Assembly (NCBI GenBank): GCA_039621445.1
Contig: CP154957.1
Coordinates: forward strand, 35,346,227-35,410,226
Length of the DNA stretch: 64,000 nt
Direction of reading: 5' to 3'
DNA from: Euglena gracilis
Taxonomy: Eukaryota > Euglenida > Euglenophyceae > Euglenales
Shown here: piece by piece, positions 1-11,629 of the stretch
How positions within the stretch are numbered: position 1 is the first letter of the stretch
Layout of the letters: each line of letters begins with the position of its first letter
Position numbers and translations under genes: made by a program
The notes under the pieces: model-generated
Told to the model about the DNA's origin: nothing
Database searches by the model: none
The model's input: the letters and a program-made list of their open reading frames with translations, nothing else

Positions 1-133
1 CCTGCAGTGGAAAGTTGGCAGTGGTCCACCCTGACCATCGCTGCATAGGTTTCGCTTTGGCGTTGCAGCTTGCCGCTCGCTTGCACCCCCTGCATTCTGT
101 TTGTTGATAGTGTACCCCCATCCCCCCCCCCAG

Positions 134-1996
134 CCCACATTGAACCGGGGCCGCTCCGACATTTTGGCCAGCACGGCGAAGAATCGGCCACGGACTGACG
201 AGCAGCTGGTGATGGGCAGTGGGACCGAGCGTCCGGGTTGGCAAAACATGTGCGTGGGTGGTTGGGATGTGATAGCAGACAGACTGTGTTGGGGACATGC
301 CCTTACGTATGGTGTGTCCGACCCGTGACTGACTGGTTTTTGGCTCCAGACCCCCCCCCCTGGGATCCCCTGATCCAGCCCAGCCCACTGGCTAGAAAAA
401 GCTGATGGCTAGAAAAAGCTGATGGCTGGAAAAAAACTTGTTGGTTTGCTGGACACCCCGGGTGGGGCAAGCGTTTTGGCCGAAATTCATTGATTTTGGG
501 CCATTTGGGGTGGGGGTGGGAAGTGGGTGACTGGGTTTTGGAAAGTGACTGACTGGCTGTTTGAAAGTGGAAAGTGCCCCCCCCCCACCCCCCCGTGGTC
601 GGTAGGCGATGGTGTGGTTAAGGACTCCCCTATGGCTGGCCACTTTCGCCTATCGTGCCCGACCCAAACCCCCCCTCCTTAAAAACACTCCCTGATGAGC
701 CCCAATTCGATCCCCAATTTGGCCCTGTTTTTCTAACGCTCTAATTCTACCCTTGTTTGTTTCAGCAAACCCCAACCCTGCACCCTACACCCAATCCAAC
801 AGCAAAAAAAAAGGCGCAACACAGTCCCCTCCGGCTTACAAAATCCCATGATCCATACCCCCATCTTTAACCTGGTGGCACTGTGGGGGTATAAATGATG
901 GGTGACCCTCAGCCCAAATGAGAAAATGTGGTCGGGGCGGAATTTGAATGCAGTCGACCGAAGACCAGGTCATTTCTCTTGTGGGACCCCCCCTTGGGGC
1001 ATTAGTAAAAAGCTGCTGATTAAATAAGAAACACCGGAAATTTTGCAGTTGGGAAATTGAGATGAGTTGCAGGCATTGGTGTGAATGATATATCCTGAAA
1101 TACAACCAGGTTTGAAGATGGAGTATTTTTTTGACCGGATTGGCTGAATGCAGGGGGGGGGGGGGACGCAAATATGTTTTCTTGTGTTTTTTCCCAGCGA
1201 TTTTTTGTATTTTTTGCTGGAAATTTTTTGATTATGAAAAATTCTTGTGAAAAAAAAGATTTGGCCCCGATTTTCCTCCGTGAACAAAGATTTTGTCAAT
1301 TGTTTGTCAATTCTCCATTTTTTGGCCTAAAAAAGCTTATTTTCATGCAAAATGGAAAAATTTCCCCGCCGGATGGAAAAGTATTCATCCCAGGGAGCTC
1401 GTGAAGGATTTTACACGCAATTTGCTTTTTGGGGGTTTACTTGCATTTTTGTGACGATTTTTTTTTGAGGGTCCATGTTGCCCCCCCTGTTGAATACCCC
1501 CTACCTTTGGAGGCAAAGGACTGGGATTCACGAGGGGGATGGATGAAGCCCCCCCCCAAAAGCATGGAATGTCGAAGTTGCAAGTTACTGTTTGCTTTTG
1601 TGATAAAGTGGGGGACGCCGCACGTTGCTGTTGGGGGCAAAACCCCCTCCCCTCACGCTCTCCACTGGCCGCAGCGGTGACACGGGTGGTGGCCCGGACC
1701 ACAACGCAGGGGTGTGTCTCCCCTGCGCGTGGGTCAGGCGCTTTGCAGTCCAGGGCCCTGCCACCCCATTCGGTGGTTGGGCGGCGGAGTGGCTGCGGTC
1801 AGTCGCCGCATGGCGTTGTGACATGTATCCCAAGCCGGTGGCTGCGTTACGAAGCTGCAGCCACAGGGTGCCTCTCCACTCCCACAGATATGTCGATGCG
1901 GACGCCATGAAAGGCAGTGGCGGCTCAGGGGCTCAGCAGGTGGAGTACCCCAGCTACACTTTCACACCGGTGGGAACAGACCCCCACTGGTGTTAG
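134..1996 (+). CDS. 3'-terminal exons of an unidentified gene
   Basis: Three exons form a consistent chain: 134-249, 1675-1824 and 1888-1996, ending in TAG. Each internal border is AG/GT: acceptors follow CCCCAG, GGCCGCAG and CCCACAG; donors are GTGCGT and GTATCC. Phases match at both junctions, with two bases carried over each time. The predicted tail is about 124 residues, basic at first (NRGRSDILASTAKNRPRTDE), with a CLPC pair, a Trp-rich middle (FGGWAAEWLRS) and a C-terminus ending in DPHWC. I do not recognise a family. Earlier exons lie off the left edge or before 134. The 1.4-kb first intron holds poly-C/G tracts and a short repeat of AGAAAAAGCTGATGGCT near 393-425. Exon reality is inferred from phase and composition only. 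Confidence 0.45.
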
Positions 1997-2283
1997 TCCA
2001 GTTGTAGCCCCCCCCCACTCCTCCATTTGGACGTTGCGTGTTGTACGTCGGTGTGTATCATATGTTGTCTGTCCCTCCTTGACTTGGCCAGCTTTCGGCC
2101 ATCGTCTGCACTGCACTGTGTTCACCACCATTTCGACCACTCTTTTCCTCCCTCCTCCATCCCATAGACTTGCATGCCATTGCCATGTCCCACATTCGGT
2201 GAAAAGGCAAAAGGAACCACTCCCCCATTCAGACCAGTCCATTGCTCAAGGGTTCGCAGTTCCCCAGGGGGGGGGGGGGCGGG

Positions 2284-2826
2284 GCAGACATTCATTTAGT
2301 GTGGCACACCAAGGTTGTCATTTTGTGGTTCATTGTGGACACCAAATATTTTTTGTGGTTCACGCATGGACGCCAAAAAAATTGTGGTTCACAAGTGGAC
2401 ACCAAAAAATATTCCCACTGCCTGCTGACATTTGCATTATTATCCCCCCAACAGCGGCGGCGCGACGTTGCGCGCGAAAAACTTCGTGCACTGCTTGAGC
2501 TTCAGAAGTCCAATGGGGTGTTTTTCAGTTTGTGTTATGGCTCGAAATATGCTCCGGTGGTGATCACGTTTTTGGCGAATGAACCTGAGGCCCCAATTAA
2601 TAAAGATGAAAGTGCCAGTGACCCCTGCCTGAAGATCACCAGGTTCGGGCCATTGCAAAGTGGCCAGACAACCTGCTCGCAAAGAATTTTTTTCGATCCT
2701 CAATCCAGTTTTGTGGGCAACAAAAATTTTTGTCGACACCAAAAAACATTTTGTGGTTCACCTGTGGACACCAAAAAAAATTGTGGTTCACACGTCTGTT
2801 GTGAACCACACTAAATGAATGTCTGC
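2284..2826. mobile_element. 543-bp TIR element with repeated subterminal word
   Basis: The ends are perfect inverted repeats of 21 bp (left at 2284-2304, right at 2806-2826; the left begins GCAGACATTCATTTAGTGTG). Just inside both ends a word close to TGTGGTTCAC-NN-GTGGACACC followed by an A-run recurs about six times, for example near 2322, 2355, 2383, 2753 and 2781. No transposase is present, so it is non-autonomous. No clear target-site duplication is visible beside the flanking G-runs. It carries a scrap of retroelement pol (separate entry). Confidence 0.7.
2587..2640 (+). pseudogene. DIRS-like pol scrap inside the TIR element
   Basis: This stretch matches 56031-56086 with about seven differences over 55 bases, and encodes PQLIKMKVP in one frame, as does the larger DIRS-like element. 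It corresponds to the region after the RNase H-like domain. Only a fragment remains and it is not open. Confidence 0.6.
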
Positions 2827-3733
2827 ATGAGGGGGCTGGACTGCAAGTCCGACTTTGGCTAAATTCTGTTGAACCTGCGGGGGGGGGGGGGGCCTCTAGC
2901 AGGGCTAGCTGGTGAAATAATTTTCCAGTGACCGGACAATGAACAAATTTCGGACCCCCAGAACTTGCCAAGAAAATGCCCATTTTTTTGGCCATTTTGG
3001 GGATTCTTTGGAACAAAATTAGCCAAAAAGAAACCAATTCCACCTCGGCACCCAGGGTCACAGGGAAAATTTTTTTCAAGTCGGGGGGACCTGTATTGTA
3101 CCCCCCCCCGGGAGGGGGTCTAGCTAGGCCATTTTTTCCATTGTCTGCAAAATGGCTAGCCTGTGGACCCCCCCCCCCGGCTCCTCGAGCAACATCCTGA
3201 TCAAATGATTTCCGAATAATTCCGAACAATAAGGGTGGCTGGAAAACAAATAAAACTCGCTGATGGGGGGGGGGGGAGGCTGGAAAAAAGGCCAGAGAAA
3301 GGGGGGATGGGATGCCCTTCGACTTGAAGGCCACCCACCTGGCTGCAGATTGGCACATTGCAATTATGGTTTGAGATTTTCAGAACAATAACAGATTTTT
3401 TGGCTTTTGGGGTGCAAAAATGTGCCAGAAAATGGGGGAGAACTGGGTCAGAAAAGGGCTGTCAGCTCAGATTTTAAATCAAACATTGTTTCTTTTTTGT
3501 AATTGTCACCAGCCGGAGTGCGAACAGAGCCGCTCTGCCCATCAGTGGCGCTAGGTACCCCCTCCACAAGTTTCCCTTATTTCTTTCCTGATGGGGACCA
3601 ATCGTTTTCATTTGGGTTCTTTGTTTAAAAGATAAGGGCGAAGTTCAAGGCCACTCAGGATTTGGCAAACACTGACATCAGTGTTATGTTTTCAGAAAAA
3701 GGAGTCCTACCCTATTTTGAACCTTTTGATTGT

Positions 3734-3772
<39 letters not shown>

Positions 3773-3791
3773 CGTGTGTGTGTGTGTGCGT

Positions 3792-3823
<32 letters not shown>

Positions 3824-4259
3824 CTGTGTGTGGGAAGTGTGTTGAAGCGTGTGTCTGTTTGTTTGGAGCAGGGCGTCGCTTTAGCCCCCCAAATTTTCCA
3901 GCTTGGGGGGCTGGAAGGTTAGGGCTAGCTAAAAAAAAACGGCTGAGGCTCTCCCCACCCCCCAGGGGGTACCCTGGCTGGAAATAGGCCCAAGTGGAGA
4001 CCAAACCAGGTACCACAATGATTGGTACCTCGTCCAGTAATGTATACCAGCGTCCAGTAATGTGCACCATGTCGAGCGCACGCTTGCATGGTCGCACACG
4101 ACCGGACAGGCTCAATGACCTCATTTGGTGGTTTGCTTTCTGTCAAACACATTTTGAAACTGTGAATTGGATTGAATGGCAAGCTGACGGTGGAAAGAGG
4201 CATGTCTGGGAAGGAGAGGTTCCATTTGTTTTCTGGCCTGCCTCAGCCTTTGCTTCATC
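2827..4259. other. Non-coding stretch with a dispersed repeat
   Basis: No convincing exon. Around 3235-3475 lies a copy of a dispersed repeat also seen near 42050-42190 and 45600-45765. The recognisable parts are a GCTGGAAAA-type word beside a G-run, the phrase AAATAAAACTCG (its complement CGAGTTTTATTT is at 42.09 kb), and the later GGGTGCAAAAATG...AACTGGGTCAGAAAAGGGCTG. The remainder up to 4259 is unassigned. Confidence 0.4.
3733..3836. repeat. (TG)n microsatellite
   Basis: Alternating TG with a CGCGCG interruption in the middle. It produces long artefactual Cys/Val reading frames. Confidence 0.95.
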
Positions 4260-4298
4260 ATGGCTGCGGACTTTGATCCGTCCCCCATCGAACGCGAG
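4260..4298 (+). CDS. Candidate first coding exon (weak)
   Basis: An ATG in a good context (CATCATGGCT) opens MAADFDPSPIERE and is followed directly by a GT donor (GTAGATATG). It could start the gene at 5087-11490, but the phase (0) does not match that gene's first recognised exon, which needs two carried bases, so at least one more exon would be required. Not more than a suggestion. Confidence 0.2.
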
Positions 4299-4489
4299 GT
4301 AGATATGTGTAGACCAAGGTGTGCAGAAGCGTCCCCATGCGTTGCTTTTGGCTTATGGACGTTAGGCTGAACGATAATTCAGATCTAAGCTTTCAAAATC
4401 GACCTTGACAGCGTAATCAACGGGATCACAGTCGCCATTTTCCTTTTTTTTCCTTGCTTTTATTTTATTTTGGCAAAAATTGGCGGTTT

Positions 4490-4958
4490 TTTTTTGCTTT
4501 TTCTGTGAATAGCAGTTTTTTTTTCAATTTTTGTGTTGCGGTTTTAAAAGGTCCAAAGAAACCCCTCCCCCCCCCCCCCGGCGTTGCCCCGCCAAATGAA
4601 CAACCACTCCAAACGACTACAAATCATTTCCCCCACAAAAAGAGTCGCACCTCCCCTCCCGAGGTCCAGTTTCATCGCCATCCATGTCCGAATGATACGT
4701 CCTGTCTTCATCAAAGCCGCAGTCGGACACCTCTCCCACTAGCCACCAGGTGGCTTTTCGCGCCGTCGAGGAAGTGTTCAAGCTGTCAACGATAAGGGCC
4801 ACCGATGCTGCATGAAGCCTCCTTTCCTGTGGCCCCAGCTGGCCGGGGTTGGCACAGGTCGCCAAGCCCCCCCCCCCAGATGCCATCTGTCAGGACGCAA
4901 AAAAACTGCCAATTTTTTCTGCAATTTTTTTTTGTGCACAAAAACCACCCATTTTGGC
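4490..4958. repeat. Segmental duplication, copy 1
   Basis: Nearly identical to about 6930-7400 in the same orientation, including GTGTTGCGGTTTTAAAAGGTCC, the GTCGCACCTCCCCTCCCGAG stretch and GTGCACAAAAACCACCCAT. On the minus strand both copies keep an open frame with the same stop and contain EVSDCGFDEDRTYHSDMDGD. The few differences are mostly amino-acid changes, so I cannot say whether it was coding. Confidence 0.85.
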
Positions 4959-5056
4959 AGGAGGGTCCTAAAAGGGTCATTTTTGGGGGGAAAGTGGCAT
5001 TTTGAGAGCATTTCTGCGCGGGGCCGTTTTCCGACGCAAAAATCCCAATAATAAAT
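4944..5056. repeat. Dispersed repeat family, copy 1
   Basis: The pattern is GGAGGGTCCTAAAA...GGCATTTTGAGAGCATTT...GGGGCCGTTTTCCGACGCAAAAATCC. The same order of phrases occurs at about 45268-45376 and, more diverged, at 33330-33410. It is short, has no coding capacity, and lies directly before the first recognised exon of the next gene. Confidence 0.6.
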
Positions 5057-5086
5057 ACCCCCCCCGCCCTGCCACGCCTGCCACAG

Positions 5087-6635
5087 GGACACCGCCGCCC
5101 CCCCGAAGGCGCAACCCCTCGCCATACCCCCGGCGGCGGCAGACGAGGCGGCCGCCAGCTCCGCCTCCGAGCGCGGCTTCCTGGCGGGGCACAGTGCCCC
5201 CTCGGACCGGACCTCCACGCTGGACTGCACCCTGCCCCCGGGGTCGCTGTGAGTGCTGTGAGGCAGGATGCCCGGGGTTGGGCCCCCAAATAGCCTGGCC
5301 CTTGCTCCTGGCGGTGGCCGAATAACTTGGGGGGGGAGGGGCAAAAAAGATGCTTCTAGTAACTTGGCACCCCTTTTAAAGGCAAAATTCCTTTACGACG
5401 CTGAAAAAAGGGCCCAAATAGCCTGGCAGGGGAGGGGGGCAGGGCCAAAAGCTGGTTCCAACAACCTGGCACCCCGCCGGGTTATTTTGGGGGGATTACC
5501 CCCCTTGACGAAATGGGGGCCAGGGAGGGTCTGGACCCCCCCCCTCCACCTGCTTTCGTATCGACCCCTGGCCCTGTCCTCCAGCCGCAACGCCTCCATC
5601 TCAAGCTTCTCCGACAGCAGCCACCTCTCCGAGGCCCGAGACCCTCCCGGGTGTGCGCCCCCGCACTGCTGGTGGGTCAGCGGCTGGGATGCCTGGGGGG
5701 GGGGGGGGGACGAGGGGCAGAGGGCAGATTCCCGCCGCCCTCATCGTGCTGTTGCCTCCGCAGGTTGCTCCAGTTGGGCTGCCCATATCCAACCCTCGCC
5801 ACCGCTGTTTCCCCCCCCCCACAGGGCCCTCGCTGCCGGTGACCAGGAGCGGGTCTTGGCTTTCCTCAACTCCTCCCTGCGCACCGTCCATAGAGCCACC
5901 TCCGTGACCCCAACCCACCCCCCGGGGGGACGATGTGTGGGTTTTCAAATTAAAAATCAATTTGTTTTCAAGTTAAAAATTTGGTTCGCGAGAGGGCTGA
6001 AAGAGGGGACAATCAGGGTCATTTGGCGGGTCTGTGGCGCCGGGTGCACCCCGGAGACCTCCCCTCAGGAGCTGCACGCCCTCGGGCGGCGCAGCGGGCT
6101 GTTCCTGCGCATTGAGAGCTGGCGCCGGCGCGGCATCATCCTGAAGGACCTGCCTGCCCCGCCGCCGCCACCGCCACCGCCGCCGCCCCCCAGCCCTGCC
6201 GTGCCTGCGACAGGGTGTGCCGCCGACGGGCAAGGGCAGCCATGACCGCCTGTTCTGTGAATTTGTGGATTTGTGAATTTGAGATTTTGTGCCATTTGAA
6301 TTCTGAGCTCCAATTTTGGTTTTTAAATCATGAGAATTTGTAAGTTTGTGCATTTCTAAGTTTTTAACATTGTTACAACAGCAGAACTCCACCTTCCCCC
6401 AAAAATTTTTCTTTCTCGAAGGGTGGAGGCGCCCCCACGCCAGTTCGACGCCGACCCCAACGCCGAGGGACCGGCCTCTCCTCTGCCATCAGCCCCAGAA
6501 GGGCCAGCTCCAGGAAGTGTGGCAACCTCTGCCACAACCCCGTGCCTGTCGACGATGAAGCACACCCGCCCGAGCGCTGACTTCCCTTGGAATATGGCTC
6601 GGTGTGTGCGGGTGCAGGTGGGTGGGTGTGGGTGC

Positions 6636-6693
<58 letters not shown>

Positions 6694-9600
6694 CTGTTAT
6701 TTTGTCTTTGTCTGTGTGTATGTGCCTGTGTACACATACAGATGTGTATGCCCACACGGGCATATTGGGTCAACAGAAATTATGGTGGACAAAAATTTGG
6801 GTAGAGTACCAAAAATTTTCCATAATTTTTTACTGTAATTCTCGACTGGTGTCAGCTTCCGACACCCTTTCCTGTGAAGTCTCAGCCCAAAATGACAACT
6901 TTTTTTTATTTTGGAAAAAAATGGGTTTTTTTTGCTTTTGCTGTGAAAAGCAGTTGTTTTCAATTTTTGTGTTGCGGTTTTAAAAGGTCCAAGGAAACCC
7001 CTCCCCCCCCCCCTCGGTGTTGCCCCGCCAAATGAACAACCACTCCAAACAACTACAAATCAGTTCCCCCACAAAAAGAGTCGCACCTCCCCTCCCGAGG
7101 TCCAGTTTCATCGCCATCCATGTCCGAATGATACGTCCTGTCTTCATCAAAGCCGCAGTCGGACACCTCTCCCACTAGCTGCCAGGTGGCGTTTCGTGCC
7201 GTCGAGGAAGTGTTCAAGCTGCCAACGATAAGGGCCACCGATGCTGCATGAAGCCTCCTTTCCTGTGGCCCCAGCTGGCCGGGGTTGGCACAGGTCGCCA
7301 ACTCCCCCCCCCCCCGGATGCCATCTGTCAGGACGCAAAAAAACTGCCAATTTTTTTGCAATAATTTTTTGTGCACAAAAACCACCCATCTTGGCAAAGA
7401 ATGGCCCTTAGGCGGCCGGATTCGCACTTAAGCTTTTCTCTTTTTATTTGCGCATTTGCTCGCATTTACGATTTTTTTGATTGTGCTTTGTTTCGGCTGT
7501 GAAGGTCAGGGGGGTTTGAAAACACGTGGACAAGAGAGTGCAAAAAATGAGCAAAATTCTGTTTTTGGTTGGGAGACCCCTGGGACTTTGGCGAAAAATG
7601 GTGTTTTTGAGGTATACCAAAATGGACTTTGTACGTCCAAACCCCCGGGACCCTGCCAGCCCAAAGGGAAAAAAACGCAAAAAAAAAGCACCATAGGAAC
7701 GGGACCTTTACTGCCCTTGTTGCTTCTTTCGGCTGTGTCCCTGGGTGTGTCCGAGCTGTCGGCGGTGTGCGTCCTGGGTGTTTGCCGGGCTGCGTTGCTT
7801 GCGGCACCCTGGTGTGGTGTTTTTGAGCTGTTTGTTAAAGCGCGGGGAGGAAGTACCGGGGGGTGTGGGTGTGGTGTGACCAAGCCGGAAGGAAGGACGC
7901 AAGGGAAGGAAGGTGAGTGCGGGGTGTTTGGCAAGAGATGCGCAGAGGGGATGAAATGGGGTCCGCAGAGGATGAAGGGAATAAAGGGGAACGGGTGTCT
8001 CCCACCCGGCTTATACCTGGGATGCGCAGAACCAGCTGTGTGGCAAAGAACCCTGCAGAAGAAGCCCAACACTAGAAGGACAAAGTTGTGTTTATGCGCG
8101 CAAATGCGCGCACCAACATGTTTATGTTGATGCGCGCAATTGCGTGCATAAACATAATTTTTTCCTTCCTGTGTTGGGCTTTGGCACCCATGAACTGACG
8201 CCGTTGATAAACTGCGTGACATAGAGGCCCTGACGGTACATACTGACGGGCCATCCAGTTGGTGAGTTTGTCACAATGTTTGTCAACGGCGTAAGCTTAT
8301 GGGCGCAAATGCGCGCACAAACAAAAATTATGTTTATGCGCGCATTTGCGCAAATGCGCGCACCAACATAATTGTGTTGGTGCGCGCATTTGCGCCCATA
8401 AACACAAATAAGAACGGTGTGACGGAAACACAACCGTCAAACACTGAGAGCAGATGTGGTTTATTTGCGCATTTGCGTGCATCACGTTGTTTGTGGGCTC
8501 AAATGCGCAAATAAACTGCATGAAGAAACTGCACAATTTATTATGTTTATTTGCGCATTTGCGCCGACAAACATCGTGATGCGCGCAAATGCGCAAATAA
8601 ACAACTAATGGAGGACTAGAAAACAATTGCATTTGCCTCTCCTGCAACCACCCTTAGTGGCTTCTGAATGGGTTGAAAGCAAATGACCATACCGTCTCCT
8701 TCGGTATATGGTGTTATTGTGCCGTTTTTTTACCATTGACAGGTCCCACAAAAGATGGGGACATAGGATCTCCAGAAGGTGCATGCATAGCCACCCAGTA
8801 ACGGTACACCTCCACCGGCACCATTTTTTGTGTCCCAAGGGCCCTGCCGCTGACCTGCGGCCTGGGCTCCGCTGTTAAAGCCCCATCAGCTGCTGATGCT
8901 TCAGCACCCAACAGGTCAGCATCCACTTCCCCGGTGCAATGACATCCACCACAGCTGCCACGTTGTACCCCGCAACCAGTGTGTAAGACTGGGGGTATGA
9001 CGTGGTGCCAGTGCATGGCAACCAGCAGCCGAAGAGAGGTAGCCCTCAAGCACCCGTTCTTTTGGATGCAAGGAAGTGTTGAACCTTTACCCCTGCATTG
9101 GGTGCATCAAAGCGGTGGGACCCACTCCCCCCAAATTATGCACAAAAACCGGTGTTTTTTACGTTTTTCAAGGGAAAACTGGCAAAGAAAACTGTAAAAC
9201 GGACTCCGGCCAGACACGTCCCGGGTATTTCAGGTGCCAAATTTTGTCTTCTTGTAACACAGTCCTGTTGCAGAAAAGATGCCCAACAGTCACAGGTCGT
9301 TTGCATGTCATCAATAATTCATTACGTTTAACTGCCAAACGGATGACGCCAAAACAGCAGGTCGTGTGGGCCTGGTAACAGCAGTGCAAATGTACACACA
9401 TGAGACAGGCAAATTTTGGCCAGTCACATGCCGTGTTCCAGTGAACACTCCACACCACCTCTCACCACAAATTTCATCAGCATGTAATTGTGGCACAAAC
9501 CATTGGTTGGCGTGAGGAATTGCGTTCGCCAGCTGTCACGGAGGAGGAGATGGTATCGCACAACTGATGTGTGTTGGTGCGCGCGTTTGCGCAAATAAAC

Positions 9601-11490
9601 ACAACTTTGTTTTGTGTGTTAAGGCTCCTACAAACACATCATTTTGAAGCGGTGTATTAAATGTTTGTTTGTTTATTTGCGCAAATGCGCGCACCAACGT
9701 AATTGTATTTATTTGCGCAATTGCGCGCACCAACACGCCCATCACGTTTTTAAACCTCGTAGGGTCATCGTCCTCATTGGTGTTTTTTAACATAGAAAGT
9801 AAAAGTACGTGTTGGTGGGCGCAAATGCGCGCACAAACAAATATTTTGGTGCGCGCATTTGCGCAAATGCGCACACCACCAAACGTGTTGGTGCGCGCAT
9901 TTGCGCCCACCAACACGTCATTTTAACATCATCGGTTTGTGTTTTATTTGCGCAAATGCGCCCATAAACACAATTGTTTTTATTTGCGCAATTGCGCGCA
10001 CAAACACACATCAATTGCGCGATGGCTGCGTCACGTAGTCTGTGTGTGTCTGTGGTGGTGCGATCTACTGAGGCCCCGTGTGTTCTCACCGGTGGCGGCA
10101 GTGTCCCAGCCAGTTCAGCCAGCACGTCAGCACCGTTTCCAAGTGTCGTAACAAGGGGTGTGTGCCTCTCTCCTGTTTGATGTACAACAGCACCAGTCTC
10201 ACCCCCAGCCCTATTAACGTCACCTGGTAAGCAGCATGCACACCAGACCACAGGGAGTTAATCCCCTCCAATAGATGGGTGTAACGGTTCTTAAATCGTG
10301 TTCTGGGTGTCAGGGTACAGGGTCCCAGGGGTTACAAAAAAAATGGTACATTTGCGCAATTGCGCGCATCCAAAGGAAAAAAGCTTAAGTGCGAATCCGG
10401 CCGCCTAAGTGGCTGGGAAGTGGTCGAAAATGAAGAAAAATCATGAACGTTGGCAGATATTAGCCTTTGATGTGTTTTTGTTAAACTCGCTCAACGAAAA
10501 GCATGTGCAAAACTGCTCGGCACACGGCAAAATAGGGCAAACAGTGGTTGAATATTGAATTTTACTGGAAAAATCAATTTTCAAAAATTGAAATTTTACC
10601 AAAAAAATATTTATTGCAATTATCTACCGTAATTTTTGTTTACGCTGTGGGCATTTCCAGGTCTTTCCTTGTTTCCCAGGAGCGGCAGCCTCGCTTTGCA
10701 GTCGTCTGACTCCGCTGACAATTTGACTCTGCCCCCAAGGAGATTGACAGCCCCCGTCGTGGCGCACCCCCACAGGTGCTTTGCATGGTTGTGTGGCTGT
10801 GGGGGGGGGGGGGGCATCTTCGTGCCCAACACCATTTCTAAATCCCTTGCTGGAAAGCTGTGAAAAGCATTTTTTTCATTGTTCAAAAATATTCAAAAGC
10901 TCCGAAGCCCAGCAACTACACACCTGCCGGGGACAGAGGAGATCGATGCTGGCTCTTGAGAGTATGGGGAAATATGGGAATCCACCCATTTTTCCCATAT
11001 TCTTCAGACAGAGGGCTTGTTTTGCAATAAACAATCACAAAAAATACCGCCAGAAGACCATTGGCGGTTTTTTTTATGGAGTTTTGAGTTGCCTTTTTTG
11101 CCAAAACAGCTTAATGGCAACTGGAAAACAAAACTGTCTACGGATTCTAAGTGTGACCGTTGCGCGGGCCCCGCAGGCGCCTCAGCATGCTCAGCCCAGG
11201 CCGCGTGCGCGCCTTCATCAACAGCTGCGCCACGGCAGATGAGCAGGCCGGCCGGGTCCCCCTCTCCCAGCCAGGGCGCCGCTTGACAGCCACCGGGGGG
11301 AGGGCCGGCTCACAGTTGGGCTGGTGGATGAAAGCTGTTGGCTGGCGGGGGGGCCCCTCCGGCGTAGGCGCCGCCCTGCACGCAGCAGACGAAGGCCCGG
11401 CAGAAGGCGATGTTCCGGCAGATCGAGGCGTGGAGGCGGGCGGGCGTGGACCTCAACGACATCCCGGACCCCCCGAAGTGCCGCTCTTAG
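5087..11490 (+). CDS. Unidentified gene, eight 3' exons
   Basis: Eight exons chain with matching phases at all seven junctions and GT-AG borders: 5087-5248, 5585-5650, 5825-5903, 6069-6216, 6444-6516, 10680-10775, 11177-11255 and 11389-11490 (TAG stop). The product tail is about 267 residues: an Ala/Pro-rich start, a Ser-rich segment (SISSFSDSSHLSEA), a probably helical part (GDQERVLAFLNSSLRTVHRA, then GRRSGLFLRIESWRRRGI), a run of about eleven prolines, an Arg/Ser-rich basic stretch (ISPRRASSRKSGSLALQSSD), and an end with FRQIEAWRRAGVDLNDIP then KCRS. I do not recognise the family; RRAS and RRLS resemble basophilic kinase sites. The 4.2-kb fifth intron holds a (GT)n tract, a duplicated segment and a 3-kb transposon. 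The 5' end is unresolved. Confidence 0.55.
6636..6692. repeat. (GT)n microsatellite
   Basis: Pure alternating GT inside the long fifth intron of the preceding gene. Confidence 0.95.
6930..7400. repeat. Segmental duplication, copy 2
   Basis: Second copy of the 4490-4958 segment. Its right end stops at the TIR element beginning at 7407, so that element either inserted here or marks the edge of the duplicated block. Copy 1 continues past the corresponding point (GGCAGGAGGGTCC) while this copy reads GGCAAAGAATGGCC and then the TIR. Confidence 0.85.
7407..10409. mobile_element. 3.0-kb TIR element, palindrome-array family
   Basis: The ends are perfect inverted repeats of about 31 bp: the left starts CTTAGGCGGCCGGATTCGCA and continues CTTAAGC plus a T-run; the right is its reverse complement ending at 10409. 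The flanks TGGCC (7402-7406) and TGGCT (10410-10414) suggest a 5-bp target duplication with one mismatch. The interior holds about 18 copies of a palindrome-centred motif and no recognisable transposase. A minus-strand frame at 10086-10271 (WSGVHAAYQVTLIGLGVRLV) looks protein-like but I cannot identify it. The element sits in an intron of the 5087-11490 gene. TIR identity to the 93-bp element at 27744 and similarity to the 4.1-kb element at 33879 place all three in one group. Confidence 0.8.
8085..10376. repeat. Interspersed palindromic motif array
   Basis: About 18 sites share the core GCGCANNTGCGC (centre AA, TT or AT), usually flanked by TGTTTATTT on one side and GCACCAACA on the other, in both orientations and often as close inverted pairs (8320-8405, 9810-9915). 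Sites cluster at 8.09-8.60 kb and 9.57-10.02 kb, with one more at 10.35 kb. Spacing is irregular, so this is not a simple tandem repeat. Confidence 0.85.
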
Positions 11491-11629
11491 AGTGTGTGGG
11501 GGCCCCAGCACGGCCCACAGGGTTTGCGGGGGGTCCGCTTCGTGCAGGTTTTTTTGGAGATATTTCTGTTGCTGTGAAAGGTGCTGGGCACATTTGAAGA
11601 AAAGCCAGCCCCTCCCCCCCCAGGGGCGA

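Noticed and set aside
3662-4124. Cys/Val- or Thr/His-rich ORFs, also at 6356-6983
   Set aside because: Pure translation of (TG)n/(CA)n microsatellites.
8085-10376. CRISPR-like array
   Set aside because: The repeats are palindromic, occur in both orientations with irregular gaps and no uniform spacers, lie within TIR ends, and the genome is eukaryotic.
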